Shown here piece by piece: positions 7,373-14,692 of a DNA stretch of 25,098 nt. How positions within the stretch are numbered: the first letter of the stretch is position 1; every line of letters begins with the position of its first letter. The stretch spans positions 17,878-42,975 of the forward strand of contig DMPC01000055.1 in the NCBI GenBank assembly GCA_003456155.1, in the 5' to 3' direction. A program made the position numbers and the translations under genes. The notes beneath the pieces are model-generated. The model worked only from the letters and a program-made list of their open reading frames with translations, did not search any database and was not told the origin of the DNA. The stretch comes from Actinomycetota bacterium (GTDB taxonomy: Bacteria; Actinomycetota; Actinomycetes; S36-B12).

Positions 7373-8721
7373 TGAGCGCATCATCTGTGGACATCATCAA
7401 TGCACACATCGTCACAGTCGATGCGGATTGGAATGAGTTCCCACAGGGATTCATGAGCGTGAGGGAGGGACGGATCACCGCCCTTGGGAGCATGGGGAGT
7501 TTCTCGCCCTCGTCCGTCTCGATCGTGGATGTCGAAGGAGCATTCGTGTTCCCCGGCCTGATCAACACCCATACGCACTCCTTTCAGACCCTGACCAGAG
7601 GCCTGGGAGAAGGCTTAGGGGTGTGGGAGTGGTTCTCACAGGCCATCGACCGAGTGGTCGGGCACCTGACCCCCGATGATGCGCACCTTGCCGGTGCCGT
7701 CACGGCCATGGAGGCGGTCAGGTGCGGCACCACAACTGTCCTTGACTACAACTACCCACATCCTGTCGCCGGCATGGCCGAGGCCACGATCGCGGGCATG
7801 CGCAGCGTTGGGGTTCGAACGGTGCTCGCCCGAGGCATCCTTGATGCCGGCGCCGTCCACGCAGACATCATCCACTCGACGTCAGATGAGATCGATTCAT
7901 GTGCAGCCCTCGCTCGACAGTTCCACCGCGCGGACGACGACAGGATACGAGTCTGGTTCGCGCCCTATACGGTCTTCAGCGCCTCGCCTGAGGCCCTGGT
8001 TGCCGCGAGGGATCTGGCCGTAACGTTCGCGTCAGGGGTGACGATCCATGCCACGACCCCCTCAACCCTTGAGGAATCACACCGACTCTTCGGCACGTCA
8101 GACATTGCCTACGAGGAGTCCATCGGATTCCTGGGACCGAGGACGCTCCTCGTCCATTGCACGCATCCGGAGAATGCCGACCTCGACGCGATCGCGCACG
8201 CCCAGGCCTCGGTCTCCCACAATCCCGTGAGTAACGCCTATCTTGGCGAGGGAGTCGCCCCCATCGTGTCCATGCGCAGCCGCGGCATCAATGTCTGCCT
8301 CGGGTCAGACGGGCCCGCCAGCAACAACAATCAGGACATGTTGCAGGTGATGAAGGCGACAGCACTGCTCCAGAAGCTCGAGCACCGAGACCCTTCCGTC
8401 ATCCTCGCCAGAGAGGTCGTGGAGATGGCCACCATGGGTGGCGCCCGAGCGCTGGACTGGGCTGACGACATCGGCTCGCTCGAGGTCGGCAAGAGCGCGG
8501 ACTTCTTCGTGCTGGACCCATGGCTGCCGAACTCCACCTCGCACACGGATCCCTACGCGACCCTCGTGTTCAGTGCGACAGCAGAGAACGTGGTGTCGGT
8601 ATACGTGGGCGGAACCGAGGTGCTGCACGGACGACAACTCACCCAGGTCGATATGCGGTCCATCTTGCGGAGAGCGCAGGACGCGAGCATGGCTCTACTG
8701 GAACGCTCAGGACTGCGCTAG
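7369..8721 (+). CDS. Amidohydrolase-superfamily hydrolase/deaminase of a nitrogen heterocycle
   Basis: A 450-residue metal-dependent amidohydrolase of the AtzA/TrzN/MtaD/8-oxoguanine-deaminase branch. Metal ligands are visible: His68-x-His70 (NTHTHSFQ), His227 (TIHATT), His263 (LVHCTH) and Asp314 (LGSDGPASNN). In classical deaminases the third His is followed at +3 by a catalytic Glu (HxxE); here that position is Thr230. The start ATG overlaps the psuG stop in ATGA, and a second ATG follows directly. It is the third gene of the pseudouridine operon, so a pyrimidine-like substrate related to pseudouridine or uracil is likely. It ends in a 15-base tail-to-tail overlap with the next gene. Confidence 0.85.
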   Translation: MMSASSVDIINAHIVTVDADWNEFPQGFMSVREGRITALGSMGSFSPSSVSIVDVEGAFVFPGLINTHTHSFQTLTRGLGEGLGVWEWFSQAIDRVVGHLTPDDAHLAGAVTAMEAVRCGTTTVLDYNYPHPVAGMAEATIAGMRSVGVRTVLARGILDAGAVHADIIHSTSDEIDSCAALARQFHRADDDRIRVWFAPYTVFSASPEALVAARDLAVTFASGVTIHATTPSTLEESHRLFGTSDIAYEESIGFLGPRTLLVHCTHPENADLDAIAHAQASVSHNPVSNAYLGEGVAPIVSMRSRGINVCLGSDGPASNNNQDMLQVMKATALLQKLEHRDPSVILAREVVEMATMGGARALDWADDIGSLEVGKSADFFVLDPWLPNSTSHTDPYATLVFSATAENVVSVYVGGTEVLHGRQLTQVDMRSILRRAQDASMALLERSGLR

Positions 8722-9645
8722 ATCGAACTCACTCGCCAGCAAATCCAGGGCAGCAAGATCCGTGACGTCATTGAACTCGAAGATCACTCTCCCGACACCT
8801 GCGGACTCGAGGCGGCTGAGCTGTTCACGAATCTCCTCCACCGTTCCGCCCAGCATGCCCGAGGCGCGCCAAGCCCCAGCGTCCTCGGGAAGACCGCTGA
8901 AGATCTCCCTGTGACGGTCGATCCTGGACCCGACCTCGGCTTCGTCACGCCCGACGATTAGTGGGGTCATGAGCGACCTTCGCAGACTGGATGGGCGTCG
9001 CCCAACGCTGGTGCAGACGTCATCCATCTCCGCCTGTATCCGCTCGACTTCGTCCACCGTCTTGTAGAAGCAGTTCCACTCCTTGGCGTACAGGGCAGCG
9101 AGACGAAGCATGCGCGCGCCCCAGCCGCCCAAGATGATGGGAGGCCGTGCGGTGACGGGTCGAGGCAGCATCGTGACGTTCCGCACCGAGAAGTAGCTCC
9201 CGCTCCACGTGACGTCAGTCTCCTGCCACAGTCGCGTAACGAGATCCAAGCTCTCCTCGAGCATGGACACGCGCTCTCCAGCACCGGGAAAGTCACGTCC
9301 GAATCGCACGTGCTCCTCTTCATGCCACCCGGCACCCATGCCCAGATCCACTCGACCACCCGTGAGCACGTCGAGCGCAATGGCCTGATGGGCCAGGTCG
9401 ACAGGGTGACGGAAGGTGACGGGGCTGACGAGCGGACCGACCCGCACGTTGGCGGTACGGGCCGCAAGGACGGCGATCTCCATCCAGGCGGGCAGAACGT
9501 CCCGCGGCTGCGACATATCCACGGGCCCGTAGTGGTCCGAGACATAGACGCCCTCATAGCCGAGGGCTTCCGCATGGCCGGCCACGGAGAGCAGATCAGC
9601 CCAGGAAAGACCCTCCTGGCTCTCCAGCAGAATCGCGAAGCGCAT
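8707..9645 (-). CDS. Luciferase-like (LLM) flavin/F420-dependent oxidoreductase
   Basis: A 312-residue bacterial-luciferase-fold enzyme. Family blocks are AEALGYEGVYVSDHYG near the N-terminus, LTGGRVDLGMGAGWHEEEH in the middle, and PPIILGGWGARMLRLAA. This pattern is closest to F420- or FMN-dependent actinobacterial LLM proteins. At 312 residues it is shorter than RutA, the uracil ring-opening member of the same fold, so orthology to RutA is unlikely, although an oxidative step on a pyrimidine remains possible. The ATG follows the TGA of the SDR gene with no base between them. It is the last gene of the central cassette. Confidence 0.88.
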   Translation of the reverse strand: MRFAILLESQEGLSWADLLSVAGHAEALGYEGVYVSDHYGPVDMSQPRDVLPAWMEIAVLAARTANVRVGPLVSPVTFRHPVDLAHQAIALDVLTGGRVDLGMGAGWHEEEHVRFGRDFPGAGERVSMLEESLDLVTRLWQETDVTWSGSYFSVRNVTMLPRPVTARPPIILGGWGARMLRLAALYAKEWNCFYKTVDEVERIQAEMDDVCTSVGRRPSSLRRSLMTPLIVGRDEAEVGSRIDRHREIFSGLPEDAGAWRASGMLGGTVEEIREQLSRLESAGVGRVIFEFNDVTDLAALDLLASEFDLAQS

Positions 9646-10431
9646 TCAGATTCCCGTGTATCCACCGTCGACCAGGATCGTCTGACCTGTGACGTAATCG
9701 GATCGACCACCCACGAGAAAGCCCACCACATCTGCGATCTGCTGGGGAGAGGCGTAACTGCCGATCGGGATGGCAGCCAGGGTGCGCTCGCTGCCCGCGT
9801 CGAGTGCTTCTCTGGGGTTGCTCTTCAAGAACTGCTCGACATACAGGTCGGTGGCGACGACGCCCGGAGCGACACAGTTGACTCTGACGGATCTGGGAGC
9901 CAACTCGATGGCCATGGTCATGGAGAGTCCAACAACAGCGGCCTTCGAGGCTCCGTAGACAGCATGAGATGGCATACCGATCCGGTGCCCCACCATGGAT
10001 GCGATGTTGACGATGGATCCCCGGCCGCTGGACTCGAGGGCAGGCAAGGCCGCCCTGCTTGTTCGAAAGACGGAGAGGAAGTTGACGCGCAGCATGTCGT
10101 CCACCTGATCGTCAGGCGTGTCCTCGAAAGAGTCCGCGAGTCTCAGGATTCCTGCATTGTTGACCAGCGAATCCAAGCGCCCGAATGCCCGGAGCGTCTC
10201 CTCAACCGCCAACTCAGCTCCCTCGACAGAACTGACATCGGCACATACGAAGATGGCCTCGCCTCCGCTACGAGCGATCCTGTCGGCGACCTCCTCCCCC
10301 GAGTGCGCGAGATCCACGATGGCCACACGGGCCCCTGCGATCGCCAGCGCCTCCGCGATAGCGCTGCCGATCCCTCGGGCTCCACCGGTGACCAGGCAGA
10401 CCCGGCCATCCAGTTCCGCCCCGGCGTTCAC
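9646..10431 (-). CDS. Short-chain dehydrogenase/reductase
   Basis: A 261-residue classical SDR. It has the nucleotide-binding motif TGGARGIG near the N-terminus, NNAG, and the active-site YGASK with an upstream Ser (NIASMVG). The C-terminal block YVTGQTILVDGGYTG is typical. The chosen start is GTG at 10431, which overlaps the tenA stop codon (GTGA). It would oxidise an alcohol or reduce a carbonyl with NAD(P). Between TenA and the luciferase-like enzyme, the hydroxymethyl group of a pyrimidine is an attractive but unproven substrate. Confidence 0.9.
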   Translation of the reverse strand: MNAGAELDGRVCLVTGGARGIGSAIAEALAIAGARVAIVDLAHSGEEVADRIARSGGEAIFVCADVSSVEGAELAVEETLRAFGRLDSLVNNAGILRLADSFEDTPDDQVDDMLRVNFLSVFRTSRAALPALESSGRGSIVNIASMVGHRIGMPSHAVYGASKAAVVGLSMTMAIELAPRSVRVNCVAPGVVATDLYVEQFLKSNPREALDAGSERTLAAIPIGSYASPQQIADVVGFLVGGRSDYVTGQTILVDGGYTGI

Positions 10432-11117
10432 GACTGCCCCACAGCAGGGCTGACCCACTCCTCCATGTCGTAGTAGGCGGACCACGCGACCGTCTCGTAG
10501 TACTCGCTGGTGAGGAAGATCTCGGTCAGTCGCTCCCGTCGAGCCTGAGGGAGACCCTCAACCATGCTGTCAACAAGGGCGAGTAGGGCGAGCACATGGC
10601 CATCGAGCCCCTGGTCGCTTCCATAGGTGTCGAACCACCACTTGTACGGGTTGTCGTCCTTGATGGTGTGCGTCGCCAAGATCCGCTTGGACAGAATCTG
10701 CCACCCGACCAGGCACGGCATGATGGCGGTCAGAATCTCCGGGAGATCACCGCGGTTGGCACTCGCGAACTCGTGCTGGGCGTATGCATACTTCGTGGGC
10801 CCCATCCGCTGGCCCTCGAGCTCTGCCATGGTGATTCCCTGGGAGGCGGCAAAGCGCTCGTGCGAGGCCATCTCCTCATCCACGATGTAGTTGAGATAGC
10901 GCTGCACGACGCGCATGGCGTCCAGATCGGGAGCCCGGAGGACGCCGAGGGCAAGAATGCGGGAGAAGTTGATCAAGTACGGGTAGTCCACACGCACCCA
11001 GTAGCGCAGCCGCTCAGGAGCGAGCGTCCCGGCAATCATCTCCCGAACGAAGGGGGTGTCCATCTGCACTTGAAGGTACGGGTCAGCCTTCTTCAGCAGC
11101 TCATCCGTGAACGTCAT
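10428..11117 (-). CDS. tenA: TenA-family aminopyrimidine aminohydrolase (thiaminase II)
   Basis: A 229-residue TenA protein. The residues that define the active site in Bacillus TenA fall at the same or nearly the same numbers: Asp44 (VDYPYL), Cys135 (MPCLVGW) and Glu208 (SEYYETVAW). It therefore belongs to the cysteine-containing TenA type. TenA hydrolyses 4-amino-5-aminomethyl-2-methylpyrimidine to HMP and ammonia in salvage of degraded thiamine. The start ATG has a strong GGAGGT SD that overlaps the end of the deaminase gene, whose stop is 2 bases upstream. Its place next to a NMT1/THI5-type importer supports a thiamine-pyrimidine substrate. The deformylase YlmB, which normally precedes TenA in salvage, is not seen. 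Confidence 0.9.
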   Translation of the reverse strand: MTFTDELLKKADPYLQVQMDTPFVREMIAGTLAPERLRYWVRVDYPYLINFSRILALGVLRAPDLDAMRVVQRYLNYIVDEEMASHERFAASQGITMAELEGQRMGPTKYAYAQHEFASANRGDLPEILTAIMPCLVGWQILSKRILATHTIKDDNPYKWWFDTYGSDQGLDGHVLALLALVDSMVEGLPQARRERLTEIFLTSEYYETVAWSAYYDMEEWVSPAVGQS

Positions 11118-11119
11118 GT

Positions 11120-11575
11120 CTACCTCCGAGGGTCGGGAATGTCTTCGAACCACAGTTCCTGGTGTGTGCGTGTCCACTCCGTGAACATTGCGAGCGTCTC
11201 AGGATCATCGAGCACGATGAGCTCGACGCCCCTGCTCGTGAGCAGCTTCTCGCTCTCCTCGAAGTTCTTGTTCTCGCCGATGACCACCGTGTGAACCCCA
11301 TAGATCATCGACGCGCCCGCGCACATGTAGCAGGGCGAGAGGGTCGTATAGAGCGTGAGCCGCTTGGACCGGTCGAACCGGGGCCTTCCAGCGGATCGGA
11401 AGACGTCGATCTCGCCATGGATGATCGGACTGTCCTCCTGGACGCGTCGATTGCGACCCGCGCCCACGAGCTCGTCTCCGATGAAGAGTGCGCCCCCAAT
11501 GGGGATACCTCCCTCATCCAGGCCCTGCATCGCCTGCTCCAGCGCGACCCGGTACCGATCATCATGATCTGACAC
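11120..11575 (-). CDS. Yeast FCY1-like cytosine deaminase
   Basis: A 151-residue zinc deaminase. The zinc and proton-shuttle residues are His53-Gly-Glu55 and Cys82-x-x-Cys85 (TTLSPCYMC). The rest resembles Saccharomyces Fcy1 along its whole length: EGGIPIGG, HGEI, LYTTLSPC, GENKNF and the C-terminal WFEDI, where Fcy1 uses Trp152 and Asp155 on the substrate. One visible difference is Tyr83 where Fcy1 has Asp (PCDMC). TadA-type tRNA deaminases have HAE and lack WFEDI. The start GTG at 11575 lies inside the end of the upstream SUMF1 gene (14-base overlap); it is chosen because alignment with Fcy1 begins there. The likely reaction is cytosine or a related 4-aminopyrimidine to the 4-oxo form. Confidence 0.85.
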   Translation of the reverse strand: MSDHDDRYRVALEQAMQGLDEGGIPIGGALFIGDELVGAGRNRRVQEDSPIIHGEIDVFRSAGRPRFDRSKRLTLYTTLSPCYMCAGASMIYGVHTVVIGENKNFEESEKLLTSRGVELIVLDDPETLAMFTEWTRTHQELWFEDIPDPRR

Positions 11576-12251
11576 AGCGAAAACCGGGTCCTCCCGCTCG
11601 TTCGTAACCGGAAAAGGTCGGCAAGGCACCTCGTCGGAAACTGCAGCGGGCCATCTCGCTGGTGTAGAACCACGACCCGCCTCGCAGGACACGACATTGA
11701 CCGAGCGTCGAAGGCAGTTCGGCAGTGCTGCCTTCATAGGGCAGGAATTCGTCCTCGACCCATTCCTCGACATTGCCGCACAGGTCGATGACCCCATAGG
11801 GACTCGAGTTTCCGACGCGAGCGCCGTTGGGAATCGTCATCACGCCGAGTGGCTTGGCCGAGTCCCAGACATTGGCGTTCTCCTCGATCCATACGTCTCC
11901 CCAGGGCCACTCACGCCCATCGTTGCCGCGAGCGGCCTTCTCCCACTCCGCCTCCGTCGGGAGACGCTTACCGCACCACGAGGCGTAGTCCCGCGCCTCC
12001 CACCAAGTCACTCGCTCAACGGGATGATTCGCGATCTCCGCGGCCGGTCCATCCTCCGGCCAGTCCGGCAGCATGGGCACCCCGGTCTGCTGGACGTACT
12101 CGTAGTACTGCTCATGCGTGACCGGCAGCCGATCGATCCAGAAGCCGGGAACATCCACCTCACGGATCGGAGCCTCGATGTCGAAGAGATCGCTGCCCAT
12201 CGTGAAGACTCCCCCGGGAATCCACACCATCGTGTCCTCGACCGGCGTCAT
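11562..12251 (-). CDS. SUMF1/FGE-fold protein, copy a
   Basis: A 229-residue protein made of a single formylglycine-generating-enzyme-type (SUMF1) domain. Blocks in order: VWIPGGVFTMGS, GFWIDRLPVT, NHPVERVTWWEARDYASWC, GKRLPTEAEWEKAARG, WPWGD, DLCGNVEEWVED, RVLRGGSWFYTSEMARCSFR and GGPGFRC. True formylglycine-generating enzymes have two copper-binding cysteines after RGGS (pattern SYxCxxxxC); here those positions are Tyr and Ala. It is therefore not expected to be a sulfatase activator, and no sulfatase is present. Other SUMF1 proteins (EgtB, PvdO) carry out oxidations, so an oxidative role in the pathway is a guess. The start overlaps the stop of copy b in ATGA. Confidence 0.85.
   Translation of the reverse strand: MTPVEDTMVWIPGGVFTMGSDLFDIEAPIREVDVPGFWIDRLPVTHEQYYEYVQQTGVPMLPDWPEDGPAAEIANHPVERVTWWEARDYASWCGKRLPTEAEWEKAARGNDGREWPWGDVWIEENANVWDSAKPLGVMTIPNGARVGNSSPYGVIDLCGNVEEWVEDEFLPYEGSTAELPSTLGQCRVLRGGSWFYTSEMARCSFRRGALPTFSGYERAGGPGFRCVRS
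11935..11969. repeat. 35-bp direct repeat, copy 1 (inside SUMF1 copy a)
   Basis: A perfect 35-base match to 12639-12673. It encodes the KRLPTEAEWEKAA segment of the SUMF1 domain and marks the two genes as tandem paralogs. Confidence 0.9.
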
Positions 12252-12979
12252 GAGGGAACCTCCGTGAGAGCGCAGCGGAAGCCCGGGCCGCCCAACTGGC
12301 CGTACCCACTGGTGTCAAGATCAGGCTCCTCGAAGCACCGGTACGACGCTCGGGCATGCGTCATCGGAAAGATCCACGATCCACCGCGGAGCACGCGCAT
12401 CCCGACGCCGTAGCCGACGCTTGAATGATGGGAGTGCTCGTACCCCGAGTACTCGTCCGAGCACCATTCCTCACACAGTCCGACCATCTGCTCGCACCCG
12501 AACGGACTGACACCTAAAGGCCGAGCGTCTACGGGCTCGGAGTGCACACCGGTGATCGCGGAGGTCTCCCAGGTCAGGCATCGATCAGCATCGAAGGTGT
12601 CGCCCCAGGGGAAGATTCGCCCGTCAACCCCGCGCGCCGCCTTCTCCCACTCCGCCTCCGTCGGGAGACGCTTCCCGTGATGGCGGGCGTATTGGTCCGC
12701 CATGGTCCAACTGACCTCGGCGGGATGATTGTCCTGCCCGTCGGGGAAGCATCCGTCGATCCAGTGGGCGGGCCGCTCGGCACCGGTCGCCTCAGCGAAG
12801 CGCAGATATTCCGCGTTGGTGACCAGGAACCTGTCGATCCAGAAGCCGGCTGTCCACTCCTGCCGCTTCGGTGACTCCCTGGGGAATCTGTCATCACCCA
12901 TGATGAACGACCCCTCGGGGACGTAGACCATTCCCGACGTCAGGTCCTTCTGCTGCCGATCCACACCGGACACGGACAT
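12248..12979 (-). CDS. SUMF1/FGE-fold protein, copy b
   Basis: A 243-residue paralog of the adjacent SUMF1-fold protein. It has the same order of blocks: MVYVPEGSFIMGD, GFWIDRFLVTNAEYLRF, NHPAEVSWTMADQYA, GKRLPTEAEWEKAARG, FPWGD, GLCEEWCSDEYSGY, RVLRGGSWIFPMTHARASYR and GGPGFRC. The cysteine pair needed by formylglycine-generating enzymes is absent after RGGS. Extra cysteines (FGCEQMVGLCEEWC) occur before that region, in place of the DLCGNVEEW block of copy a. The start ATG shares a base with the permease stop (TGATG) behind an AGGGGG stretch; a longer frame from 13027 lies within the permease and was rejected. Function unknown; a heteromer with copy a is possible. Confidence 0.85.
   Translation of the reverse strand: MSVSGVDRQQKDLTSGMVYVPEGSFIMGDDRFPRESPKRQEWTAGFWIDRFLVTNAEYLRFAEATGAERPAHWIDGCFPDGQDNHPAEVSWTMADQYARHHGKRLPTEAEWEKAARGVDGRIFPWGDTFDADRCLTWETSAITGVHSEPVDARPLGVSPFGCEQMVGLCEEWCSDEYSGYEHSHHSSVGYGVGMRVLRGGSWIFPMTHARASYRCFEEPDLDTSGYGQLGGPGFRCALTEVPS
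12639..12673. repeat. 35-bp direct repeat, copy 2 (inside SUMF1 copy b)
   Basis: Identical over 35 bases to 11935-11969, at the same codons of the paralogous gene. Confidence 0.9.
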
Positions 12980-13800
12980 CAGCCCCCTACTGACGAATGC
13001 CAGGGTATGGCTCGCCGCTCGACCCACGTCACGATCCCGTAGAAGACGAGGGCGATCGCAGCCGACACCGCCACTGCGGCCCAGATCCTGGGTGTGTCAT
13101 TGGTGTAGGCAGCGGTGAGGATCAGGTAACCGATCCCGGCATTCGCCTGGATGAACTCCGCGACCACCGCCGCCAGAACCGATGCTGCCGAGGCAACCCG
13201 TAGGGCGGCGAAGAAGAAGGGCAGAGATGACGGCATCCTGAGCTTGATGAGCTCCTGGAAACGGGAGGCGCTCAGCACGCTGAACAGATCGACCTCCCGG
13301 CGATCTGCGGCCTTCAACCCCTTGAGGGTGTAGATCACCACGGGGAAGAACGTGAGGATCGCCGCTACGACCACCTTGGACGCCATGCCGAAGCCGAACC
13401 AGATGATCACAGCCGGAGCGATGGCGACGATCGGGATGTTCAGCCCGATGACGAGATAGGGCGACATGCCTTTCTCCAGGAATCGCCAGGAGTCGAGCAG
13501 CAGTGCCACGAAGACGGCCGCAACGACACCGATGGTGAAGCCGACTGCCGCCTCGACCAGGGTTACCCAGCCATTGCGCAGCAATGAGTCCGGATTGTCT
13601 ATCGCCTCCTGGAGGATCAACTCCGGCGAGGGCAGGATGTACTTGGGAAGCCCCCACCAGTTGGCTGCCACGTACCACAGGCTCACCACGATGATCGCGA
13701 CCAGCAGCGCGGGCCACAGGCCGATCACCGAAGAGCGGGCCTTGGCCTTCGCTGTCTTAGTCGCTGATCCTTGGCTGGTTGCGTTCGCTCCACCTTTCAC
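12979..13800 (-). CDS. ABC transporter permease, ThiX/SsuC/TauC type
   Basis: A 273-residue integral membrane protein. A polar N-terminal stretch of about 22 residues is followed by about six membrane helices. The cytoplasmic ATPase-contact loop reads DLFSVLSASRFQELIKLRMPSSLP, the EAA-type motif of the nitrate/sulfonate/HMP-precursor permease branch. The start GTG at 13800 overlaps the stop of the ATPase gene (GTGA) and has GGAGGTG upstream. It forms the channel of the importer whose binding protein and ATPase lie directly upstream. Substrate specificity cannot be read from the permease; TenA and the cytosine-type deaminase downstream suggest an aminopyrimidine. Confidence 0.9.
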   Translation of the reverse strand: MKGGANATSQGSATKTAKAKARSSVIGLWPALLVAIIVVSLWYVAANWWGLPKYILPSPELILQEAIDNPDSLLRNGWVTLVEAAVGFTIGVVAAVFVALLLDSWRFLEKGMSPYLVIGLNIPIVAIAPAVIIWFGFGMASKVVVAAILTFFPVVIYTLKGLKAADRREVDLFSVLSASRFQELIKLRMPSSLPFFFAALRVASAASVLAAVVAEFIQANAGIGYLILTAAYTNDTPRIWAAVAVSAAIALVFYGIVTWVERRAIPWHSSVGG

Positions 13801-14588
13801 GGCGTCACCTCCCGCATCGCGTGAGCCGCACCGTAGAGCGCCTGCTCCGCGCGCTGCCGGAGTGCGTTGAACTCGTCGGAGAAGAGCTGCTCGGCAGTTC
13901 TTGGCCTTGGGAACGGAACGGCGTACTCCTCAACGATCCGACCAGGCCGCGCAGCCATGACGACAACCCGGTCGGACAGCTGAATGGCCTCGCGAATATT
14001 GTGCGTGACAAAGAGCACCGTGCTGTCGGTCGCCATGAAGACCTCCGTCAGCCACTGATTCATGTCATCGCGCGTCATCTCGTCGAGCGCTGCGAACGGC
14101 TCGTCCATGAGGATCGTGTCGGGCTCCATGACCATCGCTCGCGCGATGGCGACCCTCTGCTGCATGCCACCCGAGAGCTGACGGGGATAGTGCTTCATGA
14201 ACCGACCGAGACCAACTCGCTCGATCATCGCCTCAGCCCTGGGAACCGCCTCCTTGCGACGGACTCCTGCCAGCTCCAGGGGAAGAAGAACGTTCTTGAG
14301 GACATTTCGCCACTCAAGCAGGGTGGCCGACTGAAAGACATATCCGATCTGCCTGCTCTTCACTGCAGCTCGAGGATCCTTGCCATTGACCAGTACTTCA
14401 CCCGCCGTCGGCTGCAGCAGGTTGGCTATGCAGCGGAGAACTGTCGTCTTGCCGCAGCCTGACGGCCCAATCAGAGAGACGAACTCGTTTCGCTTCACCG
14501 TCAGATCGAAGTTGCTCAGCACCGTGAGAGGTCCTGACGCTGAATTGAATGCGATCTCAAGGCCACGAATGTCTACGGCCGCGTCCAC
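13797..14588 (-). CDS. ABC transporter ATP-binding protein, ThiZ/SsuB/TauB type
   Basis: An ABC ATPase of about 263 residues. Walker A is GPSGCGKTT, the Q-loop reads VFQSATLLEW, the signature is LSGGMQQR, Walker B is ILMDEPFAALD, and the switch His is in VTHNIREA. The LLEWRNVLKNV context is typical of the taurine/sulfonate/HMP-precursor ATPases. GTG at 14588 is preferred because AGAAGGTG lies six bases upstream; GTG at 14597 would add three residues without a good ribosome site. It is separated from the binding-protein gene by a strong hairpin and overlaps the permease gene. Confidence 0.9.
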   Translation of the reverse strand: MDAAVDIRGLEIAFNSASGPLTVLSNFDLTVKRNEFVSLIGPSGCGKTTVLRCIANLLQPTAGEVLVNGKDPRAAVKSRQIGYVFQSATLLEWRNVLKNVLLPLELAGVRRKEAVPRAEAMIERVGLGRFMKHYPRQLSGGMQQRVAIARAMVMEPDTILMDEPFAALDEMTRDDMNQWLTEVFMATDSTVLFVTHNIREAIQLSDRVVVMAARPGRIVEEYAVPFPRPRTAEQLFSDEFNALRQRAEQALYGAAHAMREVTP

Positions 14589-14649
14589 TGCACCCACCTT
14601 CTGTTCGCCGAGCGCCGATGCTGCTGCACGTCACGATTGCCCAGGGGCT

Positions 14650-14685
14650 CGCCTGGTGGGGACCCTCTCGGGCCCCCACCAGGCG
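14650..14685 (-). promoter_or_regulatory. Intergenic hairpin after the binding-protein gene
   Basis: A 12-bp perfect stem (14650-14661 with 14674-14685), then an A/C mismatch, three more G-C pairs and a TCTC loop. It begins 8 bases downstream of the stop codon of the binding-protein gene. No T-run follows it on the minus strand, so it is more likely an mRNA-stabilising or attenuating structure that gives the binding protein a higher copy number than the rest of the operon. A leaky terminator is the alternative. Confidence 0.75.
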
Positions 14686-14692
14686 CCTTTCT

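Noticed and set aside
8707..9645. RutA ortholog
   Set aside because: Same fold, but shorter, with F420-type sequence blocks, and rutC/D/E/F/G are absent.
9310..10473. 387-codon plus-strand open frame
   Set aside because: Antisense to the LLM oxidoreductase and SDR genes; no motif or ribosome site.
11562..12979. Bona fide formylglycine-generating enzymes
   Set aside because: The required cysteine pair after RGGS is missing in both copies and no sulfatase gene is in the window.
14650..14685. Rho-independent terminator
   Set aside because: No T-tract follows the stem in the direction of transcription, and the ATPase and permease downstream clearly belong to the same importer.
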